From Conexibacter sp. (GTDB taxonomy: Bacteria; Actinomycetota; Thermoleophilia; Solirubrobacterales; Solirubrobacteraceae), in contig JAOPZP010000347.1 in assembly GCA_025964055.1 (NCBI GenBank), positions 1-6,172 on the forward strand: 6,172 nucleotides of DNA, given 5' to 3'. A program made the position numbers and the translations under genes. Of this stretch, positions 1 to 5,945 are shown piece after piece. Numbering within the stretch: position 1 is the first letter of the stretch; each line of letters starts with the position of its first letter. The notes beneath the pieces were generated by a model. That model ran no database searches and was not told the DNA's origin. It was given only the letters and a program-made list of their open reading frames with translations.

Positions 1-842
1 TGACCGTCCTGAGCGCGCCGGCCGGCACCGAGGTGCTGGTCCTGGAGATGGCGATGCGCGGGGCCGGGCAGATCGCCGACCTCGCCGCGATCGCCGAGCC
101 CGACGTGGGCGTGGTGGTCAACGTCGGCCCCGTGCACCTGGAGCTGCTGGGCTCGATCGAGGCGATCGCGGCCACCAAGGCGGAGCTGCTGGCCGGCCTG
201 AAGCCCGGCGGGACCGCCATCGTGCCGGCCGGCGAGGCGCTGCTGGAGCCCCACCGCACGCGCGACGACGTCAGCTGGGTGACCTTCGGTCCCGGCGGCG
301 ACGTGGACGCGCTTCCGCAGGGGCTCGAACTGCCGTTCACGAGCGCCCACATGCGCGCCAACGCCTTGGCAGCGCTGGCCGCGGCGCGCGCGATCGGGGT
401 CGAGCCGACGGGTCGGCTGGAGGTCGCGCTGAGCGAGCTGCGGGGCCAGCGGGTGGAGGTGCCGGGAGGCGTCACCGTCGTCAACGACTGCTACAACGCC
501 AATCCGATGTCGATGCGCGCCGCTCTCGACGATCTCGCCGCGTCCGCATCCGGGCGCCGCGTCGCCGTGCTCGGCGACATGCTCGAGCTGGGTCCGGACG
601 AGCGCCGCTTCCACGAGGAGATCGGCGCCCACGCCCGCGCGGCGGGCGTCGACGTGCTCGTCACCGTCGGCCCGCGGGCCGCGGCGATGGGCCCGGCGTT
701 CGGCGGCGACGTGCGTGCCGTCGACACCGCGCGGGAGGCGCTGGCGCTGCTGCCCGACCTGCTCGAGGACGGCGACACCGTGCTCGTGAAGGCGTCCCGG
801 GGCGTCGGCCTCGAGGTCGTCGCCCAGGGACTCTCCGCCTGA
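1..842 (+). CDS. murF: MurF, UDP-MurNAc-tripeptide:D-Ala-D-Ala ligase (3' part)
   Basis: Cytoplasmic Mur ligase that uses ATP to add D-alanyl-D-alanine to UDP-MurNAc-tripeptide, the last soluble step of peptidoglycan precursor synthesis. The frame is open from base 3, giving 279 visible residues. Family members are about 450, so the N-terminal UDP-binding domain and the GTNGKT P-loop lie upstream of the window. Visible in order (numbered from base 3): EMAMRGAGQI (15-24); NVGPVHLELLGS (40-51); the ATKAEL lysine (K59), which is the carbamylated lysine of the family; the His/Asn segment HMRANALAAL (116-125); NDCYNANPMSMRAAL (161-175) opening the C-terminal domain; VLGDMLELG (189-197); and VKASRGVGLE (262-271). 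The segment between K59 and the His motif is about 20 residues shorter than in E. coli MurF. The TGA stop overlaps the mraY ATG by one base. MurD and MurE are the alternatives, but YNANP with GDMLELG and the place before mraY point to MurF. Confidence 0.96.
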   Translation, partial: TVLSAPAGTEVLVLEMAMRGAGQIADLAAIAEPDVGVVVNVGPVHLELLGSIEAIAATKAELLAGLKPGGTAIVPAGEALLEPHRTRDDVSWVTFGPGGDVDALPQGLELPFTSAHMRANALAALAAARAIGVEPTGRLEVALSELRGQRVEVPGGVTVVNDCYNANPMSMRAALDDLAASASGRRVAVLGDMLELGPDERRFHEEIGAHARAAGVDVLVTVGPRAAAMGPAFGGDVRAVDTAREALALLPDLLEDGDTVLVKASRGVGLEVVAQGLSA

Positions 843-1810
843 TGGGCGAGGTCCTGATCGCAGGGATGGCGTCCCTGCTGATCTGCATCTTCCTCAGCCC
901 CAGCTTCATCGCGATGCTCCGGCGCCGCGAGTTCGGCCAGAACATCCGCGAGGAGGGCCCCGAGGGCCACCACGAGAAGGCCGGCACGCCCACGATGGGC
1001 GGCATCATCATCTTCACCGCGATCTCGGTGCCGTTCCTGCTGCTCAGCGACTACGACTGGCGCTCGATCGGCGTGTACCTCGTCGCGATGCTGTCGGCGC
1101 TGCTGGGCTTCGCCGACGACTTCACGAAGATCGTGCGGCGCCGGTCGCTCGGGCTCAGCGGCAAGGCGAAGCTCGGCGGCCAGGTCGCGATCTCGCTGCT
1201 GCTGTGGTGGATCGCCACCCAGAAGGCCGGGCTGCCCTCGACCCTGCGCCTGCGCACCATCGACGCGACGATCGACCTCGGCGCGTTCTACCCGTTGTTC
1301 ATCTACCTCGTGGTGGCCGGTACGACCAACGCGGTGAACCTGACCGACGGCCTCGACGGCCTGGCCGCCGGCTGCTCGGCGATCGTGCTGCTGGCCTACA
1401 TCGGCATCACGTTCATCACCTCGGGCCAGCACGACCTCGCGCTGCTGGCCGGCTGCCTGGTCGGCGCGTGCGTCGGGTTCCTGTGGTTCAACGCGTTCCC
1501 GGCGACGATCTTCATGGGGGACACCGGGTCGCTCGGGCTGGGCGGCGCGATCGCCGGCCTGGCGGTCATGACCAAGACCGAGGAGATCCTCGTCCTGCTC
1601 GGCGGCATCTTCGTCGTCGAGGCGCTCAGCGTCCTGATCCAGGTCTTCAGCTTCCAGACCTTCCGCAAGCGCGTGTTCCTGATGGCGCCCATCCACCATC
1701 ACTTCGAGATCCTGGGCTGGTCGGAGACCAAGATCATCCTGCGCTTCTGGATCATCGCCGCGGTGTGCGCGGCGTCGGGCTTCACCATTTACCAGCAGTC
1801 GATCGCCTAG
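842..1810 (+). CDS. mraY: MraY, phospho-MurNAc-pentapeptide transferase
   Basis: Polytopic membrane enzyme that transfers phospho-MurNAc-pentapeptide from its UDP carrier to undecaprenyl phosphate, making lipid I and releasing UMP. Its 322 residues fit the short form of the family (about 320-360). Diagnostic segments: FGQNIREEGPEGHHEKAGTPTMGG (31-54, only key parts cited: GQ-IR, GTPTMGG), the Mg-binding aspartate pair in GFADDF (D92, D93), NAVNLTDGLDGLA (163-175), FMGDTGSLGLGG (D227), and the HHH motif PIHHHFE (H285-H287). About ten hydrophobic helices separate these cytoplasmic loops, as expected. The ATG is chosen because it overlaps the murF stop as TGATG and is followed directly by the first helix. 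An AGGGA sits 11 bases upstream at 826-830. The TAG stop is inside the palindrome CTAG shared with the convergent gene. The WecA/TagO family is excluded by the HHH motif variant and the cluster position. Confidence 0.97.
   Translation: MGEVLIAGMASLLICIFLSPSFIAMLRRREFGQNIREEGPEGHHEKAGTPTMGGIIIFTAISVPFLLLSDYDWRSIGVYLVAMLSALLGFADDFTKIVRRRSLGLSGKAKLGGQVAISLLLWWIATQKAGLPSTLRLRTIDATIDLGAFYPLFIYLVVAGTTNAVNLTDGLDGLAAGCSAIVLLAYIGITFITSGQHDLALLAGCLVGACVGFLWFNAFPATIFMGDTGSLGLGGAIAGLAVMTKTEEILVLLGGIFVVEALSVLIQVFSFQTFRKRVFLMAPIHHHFEILGWSETKIILRFWIIAAVCAASGFTIYQQSIA
1807..1810. other. CTAG palindrome serving as both convergent stop codons
   Basis: The + strand TAG of mraY occupies 1808-1810, and the - strand TAG of the phosphoesterase gene is the complement of 1807-1809. 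The two genes thus end tail to tail on one 4-bp palindrome, and neither has any 3' untranslated DNA of its own before the other gene's coding sequence. Any terminator for either transcript must lie inside the opposite gene. Confidence 0.95.
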
Positions 1811-3285
1811 CCGGCGCGGCCGCGCAGCGCGCGGTCCACGCGCGTGCGGCGTGCCGAGGACGAGCCGGTGCCGGGGTCGATCGACACCTGGTCGACGGCC
1901 AGCGGCAGCGGCGTGGGCAGCAGGCGGTAGGTCAGCACGGCGAGCCCGAGGGCGGTGCGCTCGTCGGCGAGGTTGCCGGTGCCGCCGGCCCCGATCGTGC
2001 CGCCGTTGAGCTCCAGGAGGTTCGGGTCGGCCTCCAGGAACGGGCGATGCGTGTGGCCGTCGAGGATCACCAGCGGCCTCGACGGCGGCCCGCGCCGGCG
2101 GTCGCGCAGGACGGCGGCGGCGACCTCGGGCTCGTGGACGACGATCACGTCCACGTGCTCCTCCACGGTGGCCACCCAGCGCCGGAAGTCCTCCTGCGCG
2201 GCGATCGTCAGGCCCTGCCGGAAGCGGTCCTCGTAGCGCTGGCCGGCACGGCGCAGGAACGGGTCGGTGTAGCCCGCCATGCGCAGGCCGCCGACGCGGA
2301 CGACGACCGGTCCGTGCGATCCGTCGGCGTGCAGCCGGCCGAACTGCGTCAGCACGACCGCGCCCGCGCCCGCGAGGTCCTTGAGCAGCGAGTCGGAGTC
2401 GTGGTTGCCGCCTACGACGACCGTCGGGCGACCGAGGTGCGCGATGCGGCGGACCAGCGCGGACTCCAGCGGCGTGCCGCGGTCGGTGACGTCGCCGGCG
2501 AAGACGAGCGGCAGGCCGCGGGCGGCGCGCTGGAGCGCGGGCAGCGCGAGCACGTTGTTGTGGAGGTCGGAGGCGACGACCAACCGCGGGCGCCCGTTCA
2601 GCGCCGGGTGCTCGCCGGGCGCGACGACCAGGCGCGCCAGCCCGACGAGTTGCCCGTTGAGCTCCTGGTCCAGCGCCTGGCGCGACCGCCGCAGCGACTG
2701 CAGCGCGTCGAGCGCGCGGGGCAGGTCGGGACCGTGGGCGTAGTAGACGGGGTCGGCGATGCGACCGCGCGGCGGGAGCAGAAGCGCGACGAGCGCCACG
2801 GTGGCCAGCGTCGTGCCGGCCGCCACCGCCAGCCCCGTGCGGACGCGCGGGCCGACGATGCCGGAATGTCCGCGAACCGCCAGCGCGACCAGCCCGCCCA
2901 GCGCGCACCCGGCGACGAGCGAGAGCGCGAGCAGGAACCGCAGGTAGGACGCGATCGCGTCCGCCGCCTCGCCGCGCACCTGCCGGACGTCGACCGTGCG
3001 GCCGCGGGCCACGCGCTGGGCGGCGTCGCGGTCGACCGAGCGCACCTCGACGGCCAGCCGGGCCGGCAGCCGCACGCCGCCGAACCGCGCGCCCCAGTCG
3101 ACCAGCGGCACGTAGAGGTCGAGCGCGCCGCGGTGGAAGGGGGAGACGCCGACCTTGATCGTGCCGACCGACAGGCGGCGCTGGCCGTCGACGAGCGACA
3201 GCGCGCCGACCGTCCCGACGACGGCGGCAAGGGCGACGAGCAGGAGGGCGAGCGTCCGGCGCAGGCGAACCACAGCCCTTCGCAC
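1807..3285 (-). CDS. Membrane-anchored calcineurin-like metallophosphoesterase, antisense within the dcw cluster
   Basis: A 492-residue protein whose C-terminal half carries all five motifs of the calcineurin-like metallophosphoesterase superfamily: DLH (D240, H242), GDVTDRG (264-270), GNHD (293-296), VVHEPE (H384) and GHTHRP (410-415). A two-metal phosphohydrolase is therefore expected; the substrate cannot be read from the sequence. The N-terminal part has a basic start (MRRAVVRLRR), a helix at about 11-32, a soluble module at about 33-112 (contains LDLYVPLVDWGARFGG), a helix at 113-137, a short basic loop and a helix at 150-170. By the positive-inside rule both the module and the catalytic domain would be extracytoplasmic. 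There is no lipobox. The GTG at 3285 gives the longest form. A second GTG at 3273 (residue 5), preceded by GAAGG three bases away, is an alternative. The gene converges on mraY with overlapping stops and diverges from murD across 35 bp. A link to cell-wall lipid phosphates is only suggested by location. Base composition matches its neighbours, so there is no sign of recent transfer. Confidence 0.9.
   Translation of the reverse strand: MRRAVVRLRRTLALLLVALAAVVGTVGALSLVDGQRRLSVGTIKVGVSPFHRGALDLYVPLVDWGARFGGVRLPARLAVEVRSVDRDAAQRVARGRTVDVRQVRGEAADAIASYLRFLLALSLVAGCALGGLVALAVRGHSGIVGPRVRTGLAVAAGTTLATVALVALLLPPRGRIADPVYYAHGPDLPRALDALQSLRRSRQALDQELNGQLVGLARLVVAPGEHPALNGRPRLVVASDLHNNVLALPALQRAARGLPLVFAGDVTDRGTPLESALVRRIAHLGRPTVVVGGNHDSDSLLKDLAGAGAVVLTQFGRLHADGSHGPVVVRVGGLRMAGYTDPFLRRAGQRYEDRFRQGLTIAAQEDFRRWVATVEEHVDVIVVHEPEVAAAVLRDRRRGPPSRPLVILDGHTHRPFLEADPNLLELNGGTIGAGGTGNLADERTALGLAVLTYRLLPTPLPLAVDQVSIDPGTGSSSARRTRVDRALRGRAG
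1818..1836. terminator. GC-rich hairpin just past mraY, possible weak terminator
   Basis: On the + strand the arms 1818-1825 and 1829-1836 pair over eight positions (seven G-C pairs and one G-U) around the three-base loop AGC. It starts seven bases after the mraY stop. There is no U tract; the next ten bases (1837-1846, CACGCGCGTG) are themselves a perfect palindrome. It lies inside the 3' end of the phosphoesterase gene. U-less hairpins are discussed as terminators in actinobacteria, but chance hairpins are frequent at this GC content, so function is only a possibility. Confidence 0.25.
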
Positions 3286-3303
3286 TGCCCAATTGCGCGA
3301 AGG
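3277..3303. repeat. 7-bp inverted repeat spanning the divergent gap, possible operator
   Basis: CCTTCGC (3277-3283) and its exact complement GCGAAGG (3297-3303) are separated by 13 bases that include the palindrome CAATTG (3290-3295). The repeat covers the GTG start of the phosphoesterase gene and ends 17 bp before the murD ATG. Its position between two divergent starts suits a regulator site or a transcript hairpin at the phosphoesterase 5' end. On the - strand the arm also offers GAAGG as a ribosome-binding sequence for the alternative GTG at 3273. A single 7-bp match is weak evidence. Confidence 0.35.
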
Positions 3304-3305
3304 AC

Positions 3306-3311
3306 TACCGT
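3306..3311 (+). promoter_or_regulatory. Possible -10 element (TACCGT) for murD
   Basis: TACCGT fits the minimal TANNNT pattern of actinobacterial -10 elements. It ends nine bases before the murD ATG, which would place transcription start within a few bases of the ATG and yield a nearly leaderless mRNA. No convincing -35 hexamer is seen at the usual 16-18 bp spacing. Support comes mainly from context: murD follows 1.5 kb of antisense DNA and needs either its own promoter or read-through. Confidence 0.25.
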
Positions 3312-3320
3312 CCCCGGCCG

Positions 3321-4652
3321 ATGTCGTCTCGCCCTGCGCTGCCGCCCGGTCCGTTCCTCGTCGTCGGCCTGGCCCGCTCCGGGCAGGCCGCCGCAGCGCT
3401 GCTGCACGCCCGCGGCGAGGAGGTCATCGCGGTCGACTCCGCGCCCGCCGATCGGCTGCACGCGGACCTGTCGCCCGCGATCGCCGTGCACGCCGGGACC
3501 GACGGCGTCGCGCTCCTGGAGCGCGTCCGGGCGGTCGTCAAGTCGCCCGGCGTGCCGCCCACGGCGCCGGTGATCGCGGCCGCGCGGGAGCGCGGGATCC
3601 CCGTCCTCGGCGAGCTGGAGCTGGCCTGGCGCTGCGTGCCGAACGAGGTCATCGCGGTCACCGGCACCAACGGCAAGACGACGACGGTCGAGCTGCTGGG
3701 CCACATCCACCGCGAGTGCGGCGTGCCGGTCGCGGTCGTCGGCAACGTCGGCACCGCCTACGCCTCGCTCGCCCTCGACGAGCACCTGGATCCCGACACG
3801 GTCGTCGTATGCGAGGCCTCGTCGTTCCAGCTGGAGGACACGCTGGAGTTCGCGCCCGAGGCGGCCGTCCTGCTCAACCTCGACAGCGACCACGTCGACC
3901 GCCACGGCAGCCTGGAGGCCTACCACCAGGCCAAGCTGATGGTCTTCGCCCACCAGGGCAACGACGACGTCGCGGTCGCGCCCGGGAATCTGGCCCACCC
4001 ACCCATCGAGGACCTCGGCGGCTGCGCGCGGCGCGTCTGCTTCGGGGAGTCGCCCGAGGACGAGCTCTCGCTGCGCGCCGGGACGCTGTGGTGGGACGAC
4101 CGGCCGCTGCTGCGCGCCGACGAGCTGGCCCTGCCCGGGCCCCACAACGTGCGCAACGCGATGGCCGCCGCCGCCGTCGCGCTCGCCCGGGGGCTGGACC
4201 TCGACGGGGTGAGCGCGGCGCTGCGGACCTTCGCCGGCGTTCCGCACCGCCTCGAGGTGGTGGCCGTCCGCGACGGGGTCACCTACGTCAACGACTCCAA
4301 GGCCACCAACGTGGCCGCGGCGCTCGTCGCGCTGGCGTCGTTCTCGGTGCCCATCCACGTGATCCTCGGCGGCCGCGGCAAGGGGGAGAGCTACGCGCCG
4401 CTGCACGAGCCGGTCGCCGCGCACTGCGCCGGGGCGTACCTGGTCGGCGAGGAGGCGGGCGCGCTGGCCGCGGCGCTGGAGGGCGCGACGTGGCTGACCG
4501 ACGCCGGCGACCTCGAGCACGCCGTCGCGGCTGCGCGCGCCGCCGCCAAGCCGGGCGAGGTCGTGCTGCTGGCCCCGGCCTGCGCGTCGTATGACCAGTT
4601 CGAGAACTTCGAGGCGCGCGGGGAGGCATTCGGGGCGCTGGCGCGAATGTAG
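3321..4652 (+). CDS. murD: MurD, UDP-MurNAc-L-Ala:D-Glu ligase
   Basis: Cytoplasmic ATP-dependent ligase that adds D-glutamate to UDP-MurNAc-L-alanine. The 443 residues match the family (about 440-460). The N-terminal Rossmann-like domain begins with FLVVGLARSG (12-21) and contains KSPGVPP (74-80). The central ATPase domain has VTGTNGKTTT (113-122; P-loop K119, T120), EASSFQLE (165-172), NLDSDHVDRHG (186-196) and YHQAKLMVF, with K205 as the likely carbamylated lysine. PGPHNVRNAMAAA (272-284) leads into the C-terminal domain, with PHRLE (308-312), VNDSKATN (323-330), GGRGKG (350-355) and APACASYDQF (418-427). These last motifs separate MurD from MurC, MurE and MurF. The ATG directly precedes the first strand. 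The only good Shine-Dalgarno match (AAGGA, 3300-3304) is 16 bases upstream, too far for normal use, so leaderless initiation is possible. The divergent phosphoesterase gene starts 35 bp upstream; ftsW follows after 6 bp. Confidence 0.97.
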   Translation: MSSRPALPPGPFLVVGLARSGQAAAALLHARGEEVIAVDSAPADRLHADLSPAIAVHAGTDGVALLERVRAVVKSPGVPPTAPVIAAARERGIPVLGELELAWRCVPNEVIAVTGTNGKTTTVELLGHIHRECGVPVAVVGNVGTAYASLALDEHLDPDTVVVCEASSFQLEDTLEFAPEAAVLLNLDSDHVDRHGSLEAYHQAKLMVFAHQGNDDVAVAPGNLAHPPIEDLGGCARRVCFGESPEDELSLRAGTLWWDDRPLLRADELALPGPHNVRNAMAAAAVALARGLDLDGVSAALRTFAGVPHRLEVVAVRDGVTYVNDSKATNVAAALVALASFSVPIHVILGGRGKGESYAPLHEPVAAHCAGAYLVGEEAGALAAALEGATWLTDAGDLEHAVAAARAAAKPGEVVLLAPACASYDQFENFEARGEAFGALARM

Positions 4653-4658
4653 GGCCTG

Positions 4659-5945
4659 ATGGCCCGCCGCCGCCATCCCCACTCGATCGAGCACAACATC
4701 TTGATCACCGCCACCCTCTGCCTGCTGGCAGCAGGGGCGGTGATGGTGTTCAGTGCGTCGTCCGCACGCACCCTGCTCTCCGGGCAGGGTGACGGCACGT
4801 CGTTCATGGTCAGGTACGTCATGTACGGCGCGATCGGCTTCGCGCTGATGCAGGTTCTCGCGCGCCGCGGGCTGGAGATCGTCCCCCGGCTGACCGGTCC
4901 GCTGCTGGCCGCGTCGTTCGTCTGCCTCGTGCTCGTCAAGGTCCCCGGCTTCGGCGTCTCGGTCAACGGCGCGCGGCGCTGGCTCGGCGCCGGCCCGCTC
5001 GTCTTCCAGCCGTCGGAGATCATGAAGCTCGCGCTCGTGCTCTACGCGGCCAAGCTGCTGGCCGAGCGCCCGCAGGTGCTGCGCCGGCCGCAGACCCTCG
5101 GACCGCTCGGGCTCGTGGCCGGCAGCGCGGTGCTGCTGATCGCCTCCCAGCCCGACCTCGGGACCGCGCTGGTCATCTGCTTCACCATGGCCGCGATGCT
5201 CGTCGCCGCGGGCATGCCGATCCGCTGGCTGATGGCGGCCACGGGCGCCGGGTCGGTGCTGGTGTTCCTGTACGCCATGACCGCGCCCTACCGGCGCGAC
5301 CGGCTCATGACGTTCCTCGATCCGTGGGCGCACGCCGGCAACGAGGGCTTCCAGTCGGTCCAGGGCCAGATCGCCATCGGTTCGGGCGGGCTGTTCGGGC
5401 GCGGACTCGGCGAGTCGCTGCAGAAGAACCTGTTCCTGCCCGAGGCGCACACCGACTTCATCCTGGCCATCGTCGGCGAGGAGCTCGGCGTCGTCGGGAT
5501 CTGCGGGATCCTGTTCCTGTACGGGTTGGTCGCCTACGCCGGGTTGCGCGTCGCCAAGAACGCCCGCGGCACCTACGCCAAGCTGCTGGCCGCCGGCATC
5601 ACGTCGCTGTTCCTCAGCCAGGCGATGCTCAACGTCTTCACGGTCCTCGGCCTCGCGCCGCTGACCGGCGTGCCGCTGCCGTTCATCTCCTACGGGTCCA
5701 CCAACCTCATCGTGCTCCTGCTCGGCATGGGCGTGCTGCTCAACGTCGCCGCAGGGGGGAACGTGAAGCTGCGCGTCCTGCCCGGGCCGTCCGCCGCGGA
5801 GCGGTCGGTCTCCGCCGACGCGACGGGGCGCAAGGCCGATGTGTCAGGGTCCCGGCGCGATGGCTCCAACGATCGTGATCGCCGCCGGCGGGACAGCCGG
5901 GCACGTGGTGCCGGCGCTGGCAGTCGCCGACGCGCTGCGGGCTGA
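4659..5945 (+). CDS. ftsW: FtsW, SEDS-family septal peptidoglycan polymerase
   Basis: SEDS membrane protein that polymerises lipid II into septal glycan strands, working with a class B penicillin-binding protein. About ten hydrophobic segments lie between residues 13 and 364. Family motifs: FSASSA (31-36), NGARRWL (103-109), FQPSE (116-120), QPDLGTA (164-170), the region around QGQIAIGSGGLFGRGLG (235-251), PEAHTDFI (261-268) with D266 as the likely catalytic aspartate, and GVPLPFISYG (337-346). After PFISYG the sequence reads STN where most relatives have GSS. RodA belongs to the same family; the place between murD and murG favours FtsW. The ATG lies 6 bp past the murD stop, with AGGG partly inside that stop as a probable ribosome-binding site. 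The cytoplasmic tail (about 365-428) is hydrophilic. Its last 28 residues, ten of them Arg, are encoded in DNA that also encodes the start of murG. Confidence 0.95.
   Translation: MARRRHPHSIEHNILITATLCLLAAGAVMVFSASSARTLLSGQGDGTSFMVRYVMYGAIGFALMQVLARRGLEIVPRLTGPLLAASFVCLVLVKVPGFGVSVNGARRWLGAGPLVFQPSEIMKLALVLYAAKLLAERPQVLRRPQTLGPLGLVAGSAVLLIASQPDLGTALVICFTMAAMLVAAGMPIRWLMAATGAGSVLVFLYAMTAPYRRDRLMTFLDPWAHAGNEGFQSVQGQIAIGSGGLFGRGLGESLQKNLFLPEAHTDFILAIVGEELGVVGICGILFLYGLVAYAGLRVAKNARGTYAKLLAAGITSLFLSQAMLNVFTVLGLAPLTGVPLPFISYGSTNLIVLLLGMGVLLNVAAGGNVKLRVLPGPSAAERSVSADATGRKADVSGSRRDGSNDRDRRRRDSRARGAGAGSRRRAAG

Noticed and set aside
1811..3276. A degraded + strand dcw gene left in the gap between mraY and murD
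   Set aside because: None of the + strand frames in this interval shows Mur, Fts or penicillin-binding-protein motifs, and the - strand gene is intact with all five metal-binding motifs.
1807..3285. Phosphoesterase gene as a recent mobile insertion
   Set aside because: No transposase, terminal inverted repeats, target duplication or shift in base composition is visible, and the stop codon fits neatly against mraY.
491..3292. Very long open frame on the - strand (933 codons)
   Set aside because: It runs antisense to murF and mraY and out of phase with the phosphoesterase gene. Its product is Arg/Pro/Ala-rich low-complexity sequence with no family motif. Long spurious frames are normal at this GC content.
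1204..3573. Long + strand frame (789 codons) crossing mraY, the phosphoesterase region and murD
   Set aside because: Arg- and Ala-rich sequence with no motif, starting inside mraY and ending inside murD. It is the mirror of real genes. It does mean no + strand gene could be supported in the 1811-3320 interval.
2598..5450. Very long open frame on the - strand (950 codons) opposite murD and ftsW
   Set aside because: The product is Arg/Gly/His/Glu-rich with no recognisable domain, and the + strand carries full MurD and FtsW motifs over the same DNA. It is a codon-bias shadow.
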